Assembly: GCA_031277615.1 (NCBI GenBank) | Contig: JAITMC010000045.1 | Span: 1-53,956 of the forward strand | Direction: 5' to 3' | Source: Chryseobacterium sp. | GTDB lineage: Bacteria > Bacteroidota > Bacteroidia > Flavobacteriales > Weeksellaceae | Length of the DNA stretch: 53,956 nt | Part shown: piece after piece, positions 27,988 through 36,660 of the stretch | How positions within the stretch are numbered: the first letter of the stretch is position 1 | Layout of the letters: each line of letters opens with the position of its first letter | Notes under the pieces: model-generated | Database searches by the model: none | Told to the model about the DNA's origin: nothing | What the model saw: only the letters and a program-made list of their open reading frames with translations | Translations under genes and position numbers: made by a program

Positions 27988-29316
27988 TTACTTTTTGATG
28001 ATTTTATGTTTGAAGTTAGTTCCATCTTTTAAAACAATATCCAGGATATAAACCCCTGTGCTGTAAGAAGAAAGGTTAATTTTGTTTTGTCCTTGAGTTT
28101 CAGTTACTTTTCTGCCATCTGTACTGAACAGGGTTAAAGAAGTAACCCCTTCTTTCGCTTTTACAGTAACAAAATCAGAAGTCGGATTCGGATATATGCT
28201 TATATCCGTTGATTTAATGTCTTGTACCTGTAATGAGGTATTAGTTTTTCCCTGCATATAGACTGATAAATAAACCTGTCCCTGTTGCCCGTTAAAAACA
28301 GCGGTAGGAATCGTATGTTTCAAGGTATGATTTCCTGCAGTCATATTGGCGATTGTGAATTCTCTGATAGGAACTGAATTTCCGGGACACCAGTTATTCC
28401 ATAATGTCCAGTCTGTTCGGGGACCTCCTTGGTAAATTCCGTTACCCATTGTATTATATATTCTGAAAGGTTCGCAGGATATTCCTCCCGGAGTATACGT
28501 CAACATCTGTACATCGTCTATATAGGTGTAATTCTGTCTTCTGTTATATTCCTCGCCACCATCATTGGCTCCGTGAGGAGTGGAAATCACTAAAAAACGG
28601 GCATTGGTAACAGGTTCAGGTAGGTTGAAATTGGCGATTCTTACGGTTTCTCCCGGGGAATCTGTACTGTTGTAATTATTAAGTGTATTATAGCTCAGAA
28701 TCGGAATAAGCGTATTATAGTCTGTAGGGGTTGCTCCTGTATCGGTTGAGAAAAAGGTCAGAGTTCCGGAAAATACATCTATCCTGCCTCTGCATCCATT
28801 GATTTTCTCATCAGCACTGTATGAAACTCCGAAAACATATAACTCTATATACATATTATAAGAGTTGCGCAGCGTAGCATCATTGAATACATTATACAGA
28901 TTGCTGATGTCGTAGGTATAAGGAACTTCATTCGGGAAACGGTTCTTATTCATGAAGGGAGTAATATATCTGGCGATTTCAATTCTTTTAACGTTGGTAT
29001 CACTGTCAGGGTAGGTAGACTGATTCTTTGGAGCCATTACCAAAAAAACACCTCCCAGTCGGTCATAATCATCACACCGGGCTCCTATTGTGACTCTCAT
29101 GGCAATCCTTTTCTTAAAAGAATCGAGTTCCGCATCTGTAAGTTTTCTCGTATATTTTGTATTGTCTATTCTGGTCAGCCCGGGAGGAACCGGGTCGGTT
29201 GTAGTAGGTTCGTAACCGTTATAATACACTGCCTCTGAGATCAGATTCATCATGGTTGTCTGTGATTGTAAAAGGCTTATAAAAAAAACACTCAGAAAAA
29301 ATAGTCTTTTGTGCAT
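27988..29316 (-). CDS. Secreted hypothetical protein with T9SS type A sorting domain
   Basis: A 442-residue precursor with a signal peptide (MHKRLFFLSVFFISLLQSQ, cleavage after about 19) and a C-terminal type A sorting domain starting IYPNPTSDF near 376 and ending FKHKIIKK. The body has an aspartate- and glycine-rich beta region resembling peptide-N-glycosidase F type folds: FLVISTPHGANDGGEEYNRRQNYTYIDD, in parts, and GGPRTDWTLWNNWCPGNSVPIREF are strongly like PNGase F family C-terminal domain segments. PNGase F was first found in Elizabethkingia. I infer a secreted PNGase F-like amidase or binding protein; the catalytic residues were not confirmed. Confidence 0.7.
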   Translation of the reverse strand: MHKRLFFLSVFFISLLQSQTTMMNLISEAVYYNGYEPTTTDPVPPGLTRIDNTKYTRKLTDAELDSFKKRIAMRVTIGARCDDYDRLGGVFLVMAPKNQSTYPDSDTNVKRIEIARYITPFMNKNRFPNEVPYTYDISNLYNVFNDATLRNSYNMYIELYVFGVSYSADEKINGCRGRIDVFSGTLTFFSTDTGATPTDYNTLIPILSYNTLNNYNSTDSPGETVRIANFNLPEPVTNARFLVISTPHGANDGGEEYNRRQNYTYIDDVQMLTYTPGGISCEPFRIYNTMGNGIYQGGPRTDWTLWNNWCPGNSVPIREFTIANMTAGNHTLKHTIPTAVFNGQQGQVYLSVYMQGKTNTSLQVQDIKSTDISIYPNPTSDFVTVKAKEGVTSLTLFSTDGRKVTETQGQNKINLSSYSTGVYILDIVLKDGTNFKHKIIKK

Positions 29317-29597
29317 GTCGTTATTATTTGATGTAAATATATCAAAATATGTATTTGTATGGCTTTATTTTTTATTTTATTTTTAAAATAAACGCTGTTT
29401 TATTGTTTTTAATGTAAAATAAATAGACGAAAAAGTGTATTTTTTTTATTTAAAAATTGAAAATGATTAATTTAATTAATAATTGTTTGTTTTATTGTTT
29501 AAAATATTGTTTTTTAGGGTTTTGTATTTTTATTTATTCGTTTAATGTTGTTTTTATTGTTAAATTAGCAAAGTGTTTCCTGTTGATTTTACTAATT

Positions 29598-30890
29598 ATG
29601 AAAAGAGTTTTATTTTTATTATTGTTTTTGACTATTTCAATGTTCAATGCTCAGATCCATATGAATATTGGAAGTACAAATACTGGTACAGCCCCGGTAA
29701 GTACCTTTTTTTCGTATTCGTATGTTCAGCAGATTTATCCTAAACAGGAGTTGAACGCATCTGCTTCAGGTAATATTACCGGACTGACCTTTTATTTGGA
29801 TCCTTCATCCAAAATTACGGATTCCTCCAACTGGACCGTTTATCTCGGGCATACATCAAAAACCGCTTTTACCTCAGCGACAGATTGGGTTCCTTTAGCG
29901 CAGCTTACTCAGGTGTTTGAGGGAACTGTAATCAATAATAATGGTAAAGTGCAGATTGTGTTTGCTAGTCCCTTTGCTTTTAATAATACTGACAATTTAG
30001 TGGTAGCAGCAAAAGAAAACTCGGCAAGTATTGATATTAATAATTTTGATGAGGTTTTTCATGTGTATCCACATCTTCAGTATTCTACACTTTATTACAA
30101 GGGAGATAAAATGGTTATTGATCCTGTATCTCCACCTGGAGGGATCAGAGCTGACTACAAGTCTGCTGTCACATTTTCAGGACTTACTCCAAGAACAACT
30201 CCGGGATGTCCTTTTGTGACTAATCCTTTAAATAATGCCTTTGTTTCTCCTGTATTCTCCAATATTAGCTGGCTGCCTGTTGAAGGTGCTGGTTCTTATA
30301 AGGTTTCCCTGGGGACAAGTCCCGGAGGAACGGATCTTATTAATCAGCAGCCGGTAACAGCAAATACGATGTCTCCTGCACTTACCCTGGTGAGAAATAC
30401 TGATTATTATCTGAAAGTTGTGGCAGTTTCAGGTGCCGGAGAATCAACGGGCTGTCAGGATATCTTCTTTAGAGTTCCGCCTACTCCGGTCAATGACGAT
30501 TGTGCCAATGCTCTGGTTGCGTCTGTATTTCCTTATACCTATGTCCAGAATGACGGGGTAACTGCTACCAATAATGCAGGGAATATAGCGGTATGTTCAG
30601 ATGCTATGAATGATGGGACATGGTTTAAGTTCACAGGAGATGGTAGTGAATTTACGGTTGTCATAACACTGCCTTCCGGAAGCACTTTTGATCCGCAGAT
30701 GGGGATTTATATGGGGAGTTGCGGTAATCTGACATGTCGTGGAACAGTAGACAGTAATGGTGCTGGTGGTCAGGAAGGAGCCAGGTTTGTTACAGTTGCA
30801 GGGACTGATTATTATATCAATATAGGATCTTTTGAGGAGACTGTAGATGTTCCCGAAGGAAATTTTACGATAAGTATTACAAAGACTTAA
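29598..30890 (+). CDS. Secreted hypothetical protein with fibronectin-like repeats
   Basis: A 430-residue secreted protein. I start at the ATG at 29598, which gives a clean signal peptide (MKRVLFLLLFLTISMFNAQ); the open frame runs 47 codons upstream through extremely A+T-rich DNA and is not credible there. After the signal come a beta domain with WTVYLGHTSKTAF and LAQLTQVFEGT (about 20-190, shared with the protein at 49660), a fibronectin III-like domain (WLPVEGAGSYKVSLGTSPGG, about 220-300), and a final jelly-roll-like domain starting NDDCANA. No type A sorting domain ends the protein, so its route past the periplasm is unclear. Confidence 0.78.
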   Translation: MKRVLFLLLFLTISMFNAQIHMNIGSTNTGTAPVSTFFSYSYVQQIYPKQELNASASGNITGLTFYLDPSSKITDSSNWTVYLGHTSKTAFTSATDWVPLAQLTQVFEGTVINNNGKVQIVFASPFAFNNTDNLVVAAKENSASIDINNFDEVFHVYPHLQYSTLYYKGDKMVIDPVSPPGGIRADYKSAVTFSGLTPRTTPGCPFVTNPLNNAFVSPVFSNISWLPVEGAGSYKVSLGTSPGGTDLINQQPVTANTMSPALTLVRNTDYYLKVVAVSGAGESTGCQDIFFRVPPTPVNDDCANALVASVFPYTYVQNDGVTATNNAGNIAVCSDAMNDGTWFKFTGDGSEFTVVITLPSGSTFDPQMGIYMGSCGNLTCRGTVDSNGAGGQEGARFVTVAGTDYYINIGSFEETVDVPEGNFTISITKT

Positions 30891-30943
30891 TAAGCTATTT
30901 AACCCTAAGATAAGGTAAATCATTGCTTTTTAGTAAGGTGTGT

Positions 30944-30976
30944 AAATGTTGCAATATTGGTTGCAGCATTTTTTTT
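30944..30976 (+). terminator. Intrinsic terminator
   Basis: AAATGTTGCAA (30944-30954) pairs with TTGCAGCATTT (30961-30971) over 11 bp with one G-T wobble, six-base loop, followed by a T run. It closes the transcript of the secreted protein gene before the Bat operon. Confidence 0.82.
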
Positions 30977-31126
30977 ATGTTTGTAAGCTTGGTATTTTAG
31001 TTTTTGTTAATTGAAGATTCCTGTTGTTAAAGGAATATTTAACAAACTTTAACTCAAAAATGGCATTGATTATGTTGATTAATGCGAGTATTTATCAGAA
31101 ATTTACGAATTATTTTAAACCAAGCT

Positions 31127-32131
31127 ATGTCAGATACATATCAAGCAGAAGACATCCGCCAGCTGACGGAAAAAGTAAAGGAAAAAAACTACTTGTTTTC
31201 TCTTCTGAGACAGGAAATTAATAAAGTAATCATTGGACAGGAATACATGGTGGACCGCCTTTTGGTAGGTCTTCTGGGAAATGGACACGTTCTTTTGGAA
31301 GGAGTGCCGGGTCTTGCCAAGACTCTGGCGATCAAAACGCTGGCTGAAGCTGTCCATGGCGAGTTTTCAAGGATACAGTTTACCCCGGATCTGCTTCCTG
31401 CAGATGTGGTGGGAACGATGATCTACAATATAAAAGACAATGATTTTTCCATAAAGAGAGGGCCTGTTTTTGCCAACTTCGTCCTTGCGGATGAGATCAA
31501 CCGTGCGCCGGCGAAAGTACAGTCGGCACTGTTGGAAGTAATGCAGGAGAAACAGGTGACCATTGGTGATGAAACGATGAAGCTGCCAAAGCCGTTTCTT
31601 GTACTGGCTACTCAGAACCCTATCGATCAGGAAGGTACCTATCTGCTTCCGGAAGCGCAAAGCGACCGTTTCATGCTGAAATGCAGAATTGATTATCCTG
31701 ATTTTGAAGATGAAAGAACCGTGATGAGAATGGTTTCCACTTCCCATCAGCCTGTTATTAAACCGGTGATTTCACTGCAGGATATTGTAGAGGCCAAAGA
31801 ACTGATTAATCAGATTTATCTGGATGAGAAAATTGAAAAATACATCCTCGATATGGTATTTGCCACTCGTTATCCTGAAAAATACGGACTTTCTGAACTT
31901 AAAAATTATATAGGCTTCGGGGCATCACCAAGAGCATCCATCAACCTGGCGATTGCATCAAGGGCTTATGCCTTCTTAAAGGGAAGGGCCTTTGTAATTC
32001 CTGAGGATGTAAAAGCTTTGGCTCAGGATATTTTAAGACACAGAATAGGACTTACTTTTGAAGCAGAGGCAGAAGAAATTACTGCTGAGGAAATCGTGAA
32101 CAGAATATTAGCAAAAATTCAGGCACCTTAA
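31127..32131 (+). CDS. MoxR family AAA+ ATPase
   Basis: A 334-residue AAA+ ATPase, first gene of the Bat aerotolerance cluster. It shows Walker A as GVPGLAKTLAIKT (near 64), Walker B as VLADEINRAP (near 123), sensor 1 LATQNPIDQEGTYLLPEAQ, and an arginine-finger region SDRFMLK. MoxR proteins act with VWA-domain partners as chaperones or metal-insertion factors. I choose the ATG at 31127 (MSDTYQAED), because the 15 codons upstream read into A+T-rich non-coding sequence. The stop overlaps the next gene by one base (TAATG). Confidence 0.92.
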   Translation: MSDTYQAEDIRQLTEKVKEKNYLFSLLRQEINKVIIGQEYMVDRLLVGLLGNGHVLLEGVPGLAKTLAIKTLAEAVHGEFSRIQFTPDLLPADVVGTMIYNIKDNDFSIKRGPVFANFVLADEINRAPAKVQSALLEVMQEKQVTIGDETMKLPKPFLVLATQNPIDQEGTYLLPEAQSDRFMLKCRIDYPDFEDERTVMRMVSTSHQPVIKPVISLQDIVEAKELINQIYLDEKIEKYILDMVFATRYPEKYGLSELKNYIGFGASPRASINLAIASRAYAFLKGRAFVIPEDVKALAQDILRHRIGLTFEAEAEEITAEEIVNRILAKIQAP

Positions 32132-32589
32132 TGAGTGAAGTAATAATTAGAAAAGCCGTTCAGGAAGACTGTTCCTGCATGCTGGAACTGATCCGGGAAC
32201 TGGCTGAATATGAAAAAGCACTTCACGAGGTGACTGTCACGCTGGAAGAATTTACTGAAGATGGTTTTGGAGAATCTCCTATCTGGGGTGCTTTTGTAGC
32301 AGAAACAGAAGGTGAGATCGTAGGGATTTCTCTGTATTACGACCGTTATTCAACCTGGAAGGGCAGAAGGCTGTATCTGGAAGATCTTGTTGTCACCGAG
32401 AAAATGAGAGGTCGGCAAATCGGGAAACTGTTATTTGATGCCACACTGGAACACGGAAAGTCCGGTAAATACAGCGGAATGGTTTTCCAGGTACTGAACT
32501 GGAACGAGCCTGCCATTAATTTTTATAAAAAATACAGCCCGAAATTTGATGATGAATGGCTGAATGTGTCCATAGAATTCAGGGATTAA
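32131..32589 (+). CDS. GNAT N-acetyltransferase, SSAT-like
   Basis: A 152-residue acetyltransferase. The acetyl-CoA binding motif A is VVTEKMRGRQIGKLLFDA (R-G-R-Q-I-G-K, near 90-105), preceded by the strand LYLEDLVV. The ending VLNWNEPAINFYKKY is typical of spermidine/diamine acetyltransferases. Length fits that family. It is translationally coupled to moxR and sits before the DUF58 gene, so it is transcribed with the Bat cluster although it is not a usual member. Polyamine, amino acid derivative or protein acetylation are all possible. Confidence 0.85.
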   Translation: MSEVIIRKAVQEDCSCMLELIRELAEYEKALHEVTVTLEEFTEDGFGESPIWGAFVAETEGEIVGISLYYDRYSTWKGRRLYLEDLVVTEKMRGRQIGKLLFDATLEHGKSGKYSGMVFQVLNWNEPAINFYKKYSPKFDDEWLNVSIEFRD

Positions 32590-32635
32590 GGTTGAATGTT
32601 GTAAATAGATTTTTACACATTAACACAAAGTATAT

Positions 32636-33499
32636 ATGCAGATAAAAGATATTGTAAAAAAAGTAAAGCAGATTGAAATCCGTACGAGAAAGAAAACGGA
32701 AGCTTCGCTGATGGGGCAGTATCACAGTGCATTTAAAGGCCAGGGGATGACCTTCTCGGAAGTTCGCCCTTATCAGTTTGGTGATGAGATCCGCAGAATC
32801 GACTGGAATAAAACCGCCCGTTTCCGAGAACCTTTCGTAAAGGTAATGGAAGAGGAGAGAGAGCTCACCATGATGATTCTGGTGGATATTTCTGCATCCA
32901 TGGATTACGGAACCAAAACCCAGCTGAAAAGGGAATATGTGGCAGAAATTGCAGCAAGCCTCGGATTTTCAGCCGCCGGAAATAATGATAAGGTAGGACT
33001 GATCCTGTTTGCGGATAAAGTATATAAAGTAATTCCGCCACAGAAAGGCCGAAAACATATTCTGTCCATTATCAGCAATATTCTGACCGCAGATTACGTG
33101 CCGGCTGTTTCAAAAATTGATAAAGCAATGGAATATATGATGGGAATTTTCAAAAGAAAGTCTCTGGTATTCCTGCTTTCAGATTTTGAAGACGCTTATG
33201 ATTCCAAAATCCTCCGGGTGGCTTCTAAAAAACATCAGCTGCTGGGAATGAGGATCTATGATGAGAAAGATAACGAAATACCGGATGTAGGCTATGCCCT
33301 TTTGTATGATGCTGAAACCGGAAAACAGGTGTGGGCCGATACGTCCAGTGCAAGATGGAGATATACTTTTGCGGAAGCGCAAAAACAGAAAGTAAAGGCT
33401 CTGGAAGACGATTTCGCCAACAGTTCGGCAAGCTTTATGAATATCAATACAGGAGCAGATTATTCGAAGCTGCTGTATAATTATTTTCAGAAAAGATAG
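32636..33499 (+). CDS. DUF58 VWA-like protein, Bat cluster
   Basis: A 287-residue cytoplasmic protein of the DUF58 family, the usual partner of MoxR ATPases. It contains the family motif RPYQFGDEIRRIDWNKTARF (near 40-59), and a VWA domain beginning MILVDISASMDYG with the metal site DISAS (DxSxS). It has no signal peptide or membrane span, unlike BatA and BatB downstream. It probably passes a MoxR signal to the membrane-bound VWA proteins. Gap to the next gene is 166 bp with a small hairpin. Confidence 0.88.
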   Translation: MQIKDIVKKVKQIEIRTRKKTEASLMGQYHSAFKGQGMTFSEVRPYQFGDEIRRIDWNKTARFREPFVKVMEEERELTMMILVDISASMDYGTKTQLKREYVAEIAASLGFSAAGNNDKVGLILFADKVYKVIPPQKGRKHILSIISNILTADYVPAVSKIDKAMEYMMGIFKRKSLVFLLSDFEDAYDSKILRVASKKHQLLGMRIYDEKDNEIPDVGYALLYDAETGKQVWADTSSARWRYTFAEAQKQKVKALEDDFANSSASFMNINTGADYSKLLYNYFQKR

Positions 33500-33574
33500 G
33501 TTTAATGATTACCTGTTTAAAAATACTGAAGATTTCCGGCTGGCCATAATATCAGACAAAACCATAGTCCGGAA

Positions 33575-33596
33575 TTCAGGAAAATCACTTCCTGAA
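33575..33596. repeat. Small perfect inverted repeat inside the Bat operon
   Basis: TTCAGGAA (33575-33582) and TTCCTGAA (33589-33596) form an 8-bp perfect hairpin in the only sizeable gap of the cluster. There is no T run, so it is not a clear terminator. It might stabilise or process the mRNA. Confidence 0.4.
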
Positions 33597-33665
33597 GGCT
33601 GGCATGAAAATAAAGACATTGAATTAAGTGCTGTTAGCTATCAGTAGACACAGCCGATTATAAAA

Positions 33666-34568
33666 ATGAAATTGAGAAAAATACTATTTATACTGTCTCT
33701 TTTCATCTGTGGAACCGCTTTCTCACAGATACTTTCGTCTAATCTGGAAAAAAAGACGATTGCTTTGGGGGAAATGAACCATCTGGTGATCAGAATTGAT
33801 AACCCCGGGGAAGGACAGGTGACTTCGGCTCCTAAAAACGAATTGCTGCCCTTTCATTTCGAGGAAGTAAAAGACAGTATCGGGCAGAACCAGAATTTAT
33901 ATGAAAGGAGAATTGAATTTTCGGTGTATGAAGAAGGGAAATTCACCATTCCGGAGCTTGAATTCAAGGTGAATGGCAAAATTCTGAAAACCATTCCCTA
34001 TGACATTGATGTGATCAATACAGCACAAAAAGCCGATCAGATCAATGATATCATGAAGAACAAGGAAGTAAAGCTTGATCCGAAAGATTACTGGGAACTG
34101 TATAAATTCTATATTCTGGCAGCGCTGGCAGCCATTGCCCTGATCATTGCGGTGATTATCATCATCAAATGGGGCAGGAAAGCCAAGAGTTCCCCTGCTC
34201 AGGCAACCAATCAGACCCTTAAGGAACTGGATTCATTAAAAAAGAAAAAATACATAGAAGCGGGAGATTTCCGATCCTTTTATGTAGAACTGATCGATAT
34301 ATCGAGAACATTTATTGCGAAACAGTATCACCTTCCTGCTGATGTACTTCTTACGGATGACCTGATTGAGGTGATGAAAAAAAACAATACCATTTCCCAG
34401 GAAAATGAAAAAATAGTGGAAGATGTATTTTTAAGAGGCGATCTGGTGAAGTTTGCCAAAACTTTCCCTGATCAGGTGACGATGGAAAAAGACTTCAGGG
34501 ATATCAGGGATTTTGTAAAACGGTCTTCCAAAGATCTGGAATTTGAAAACTTAAGAAAGGATGTTTAA
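33666..34568 (+). CDS. BatD-like membrane protein, short form
   Basis: A 300-residue protein with a signal peptide (MKLRKILFILSLFICGTAFSQ in parts), a periplasmic beta-sandwich domain (about 22-120) like one repeat of BatD, and one transmembrane helix (ILAALAAIALIIAVIIIIKW, about 157-176). A basic cytoplasmic helical domain follows (about 185-300). It lies between the DUF58 gene and batA, the position where Bacteroidota Bat clusters often have an unnamed BatD-like protein. Function is inferred from context: a periplasmic partner of the VWA proteins. It overlaps batA by 8 bp. Confidence 0.72.
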   Translation: MKLRKILFILSLFICGTAFSQILSSNLEKKTIALGEMNHLVIRIDNPGEGQVTSAPKNELLPFHFEEVKDSIGQNQNLYERRIEFSVYEEGKFTIPELEFKVNGKILKTIPYDIDVINTAQKADQINDIMKNKEVKLDPKDYWELYKFYILAALAAIALIIAVIIIIKWGRKAKSSPAQATNQTLKELDSLKKKKYIEAGDFRSFYVELIDISRTFIAKQYHLPADVLLTDDLIEVMKKNNTISQENEKIVEDVFLRGDLVKFAKTFPDQVTMEKDFRDIRDFVKRSSKDLEFENLRKDV

Positions 34569-35553
34569 TTTTGAATTTTACAGTCCGTGGTTTCTGCTCC
34601 TTTTTCTGCTGTTTATCCCTCTTTTTATAAAAGACATCAGTACAAAGAAAAAGAAAGGCATCAAAGTTCCTACGGTTCAGAATATGGATGAAAGCGGAGG
34701 AATCCGTGCAGTACTTTTCCTGCTTAAACTATCCAAATATTTTATTCTTGCGGCACTTATTATCGCGATGGCAAGGCCACGTACCTTTACCGTCTCTCAG
34801 GACAGGGATGAAACCAAAGGCGTAGATATCATGCTGTCTATAGACGTCTCGCTGAGTATGCTGGCCAAAGACCTTAATCCGGACCGTATCACGGCACTGA
34901 AGGATATTGCCGTAAAATTTGTACAGAAACGCCCTAACGACAGGATCGGGGTGGTTGCTTATGCAGCGGAAGCTTTTACAAAAGTACCGGTAACTTCGGA
35001 CCATCAGGTCGTTATTGATGAGATCAAGAACCTTAATTCTGCGGGTCTGGAACCCGGAACTGCAATTGGTGAAGGACTTTCTGTTGCCGTTAATCACCTG
35101 GTAAAAAGTAAAGCCAAAAGCAAAGTGGTGATTCTGATGACGGATGGGGTAAGCAATATCCAGAATGCCATTCCACCTGTTGTTGCTGCAGAATTGGCTA
35201 AAAATAATAATATCAAAGTATATGCTGTCGGAATAGGCACCAATGGATATGCCCTGATGCCAACTTCACAGGATATTTTCGGCGATCTGATCTTCACGGA
35301 AACGGAAGTGACGATTGATGAAAATACATTACGCGAAGTAGCACAGATCACCGGAGGAAAATATTTCAGAGCAACTTCCAACAGCAGCCTGGAGGAAGTG
35401 TACGATGAAATCAACCAGCTGGAGAAATCAGATGTTAAGGTTTCCAAGCTGTATAATTATGTAGAATATTTTAAGATTTTCCTTTGGATAGCGCTGGGAA
35501 TATTGTTTTTTGATGCGCTGCTGAGATGGGTTTTATATAAATTTTTAAGCTGA
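34561..35553 (+). CDS. batA: BatA, VWA-domain membrane protein
   Basis: A 330-residue protein with two N-terminal membrane helices (WFLLLFLLFIPLFIKD and YFILAALIIAMARP), a VWA domain (about 88-280) and a C-terminal helix (YFKIFLWIALGILFF). The metal-ion-dependent site is SIDVSLSM (DxSxS, near 94), and later MTDGVSN supplies the third loop. The topology places the VWA domain on one side of the inner membrane with three helices, the typical BatA pattern. It overlaps the preceding gene and batB (TGATG), showing tight coupling. Confidence 0.9.
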   Translation: MFNFEFYSPWFLLLFLLFIPLFIKDISTKKKKGIKVPTVQNMDESGGIRAVLFLLKLSKYFILAALIIAMARPRTFTVSQDRDETKGVDIMLSIDVSLSMLAKDLNPDRITALKDIAVKFVQKRPNDRIGVVAYAAEAFTKVPVTSDHQVVIDEIKNLNSAGLEPGTAIGEGLSVAVNHLVKSKAKSKVVILMTDGVSNIQNAIPPVVAAELAKNNNIKVYAVGIGTNGYALMPTSQDIFGDLIFTETEVTIDENTLREVAQITGGKYFRATSNSSLEEVYDEINQLEKSDVKVSKLYNYVEYFKIFLWIALGILFFDALLRWVLYKFLS

Positions 35554-36560
35554 TGAATTGGTCTTTAGGAAATTACTGGTATCTGTTACTGCTGTTGCTG
35601 TTGCCACTGCTAGCTTCCTTTCTGATCCGTTTTCTGAAATGGAAAAAGAAAAGAAGGGAGATTTTTGCCGACAGCCGGTTTCATGAAGCTCTGTTTGAAA
35701 AAAAATCGGGATTTACAAAATATTTCCCGGCATTATATCTGCTGGCAACCCTTTTTCTGATATTTTCCATCATCGATCTGCTGAACGGTTCGGAAGAGAT
35801 AAAAACCAACCAGCGGCTCAATAATGTGATCTTTATGCTGGATGTTTCCAACTCTATGAATGCTGAAGATATTGATCCCAGCCGTCTTATGGAAGCCAAA
35901 AATCTGATGATCAGTACCATGCAGAAAATGAAAAGTGACAGGGTCGGAATTGTGATCTTTGCCGGAGAAGCCGTTTCCATCATGCCTCTGACAACGGATT
36001 ACGGATCTGCGGAAACGTACATCAGCGCCATAGAAACCAATTCGATGAAGATCCAGGGAACAGACTTCTTAAAAGGGATGCAGGTGGCGGCCGAAAAGTT
36101 TAAAAATGTAAGCAAAGGTTCCAGAAAAGTGGTGCTATTGAGTGATGGTGAAGATAATGAAGGGAATGATAATGCGGCAATCAGGCTGGCCAATAAAGAA
36201 GGAATTTCCATTACTACGGTAGGAATAGGAACCGATCAGGGAGCCCCGGTTCCTGAGTATGTTTACGGGCAGCTGATGGGATATAAAACCGATATGGATG
36301 GTTCAACAGTCATTTCCAAAAGACAGACGGAAGCCCTCGTAAAAATGTCCGGTTCCACCGGAGGAGAATATATCGACGGAAATAATATCAACGAAGCACC
36401 GGATAAGATTATGGATGCACTCAGTAAAAAGGCCTCGTCTTCAGAAACATTGGTGCATTCCCAGAACGCCAATCATTATTATCAATATTTTCTTGCCGTA
36501 TCCATCTTCTTCTTCTTTTTAATTTATATATTGAACCCGAAAAGGGATCTTAATGTATAA
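35553..36560 (+). CDS. batB: BatB, VWA-domain membrane protein
   Basis: A 335-residue VWA protein paralogous to BatA. Two N-terminal membrane helices (LLLLLLLPLLASFLIRFL and LYLLATLFLIFSIIDLL, about 9-25 and 60-77) lead to a VWA domain with the metal site MLDVSNSMNAED (near 96) and LLSDGEDNEGND. A C-terminal helix (YFLAVSIFFFFLIYIL) follows. It presumably pairs with BatA in the MoxR-linked complex. A gap of 100 bp with a promoter box precedes batC. Confidence 0.9.
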   Translation: MNWSLGNYWYLLLLLLLPLLASFLIRFLKWKKKRREIFADSRFHEALFEKKSGFTKYFPALYLLATLFLIFSIIDLLNGSEEIKTNQRLNNVIFMLDVSNSMNAEDIDPSRLMEAKNLMISTMQKMKSDRVGIVIFAGEAVSIMPLTTDYGSAETYISAIETNSMKIQGTDFLKGMQVAAEKFKNVSKGSRKVVLLSDGEDNEGNDNAAIRLANKEGISITTVGIGTDQGAPVPEYVYGQLMGYKTDMDGSTVISKRQTEALVKMSGSTGGEYIDGNNINEAPDKIMDALSKKASSSETLVHSQNANHYYQYFLAVSIFFFFLIYILNPKRDLNV

Positions 36561-36649
36561 AAATTCTCAGGCTTGTTTATCAGGATTTTAAATAAGCACT
36601 TTAACCGAATTTTAACAAATAGAAGCCTGTTTATTAACATATAAACAAA

Positions 36650-36657
36650 TAATTTTG
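36650..36657 (+). promoter_or_regulatory. Internal -7 box before batC
   Basis: TAATTTTG matches TAnnTTTG and ends three bases before the ATG at 36661. If active, batC and batD would have their own leaderless promoter inside the operon. The -33 region is weak (CTG at 36627-36629, spacer 20). Confidence 0.4.
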
Positions 36658-36660
36658 CAG

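Noticed and set aside
29457-29597. 47-codon upstream extension of the secreted protein
   Set aside because: The extension is made of A+T-rich codons without a sensible signal peptide, while a clean signal peptide starts at the ATG at 29598.
31024-31221. 65-codon ORF overlapping moxR
   Set aside because: It is in a different frame from moxR, which has clear AAA+ motifs.
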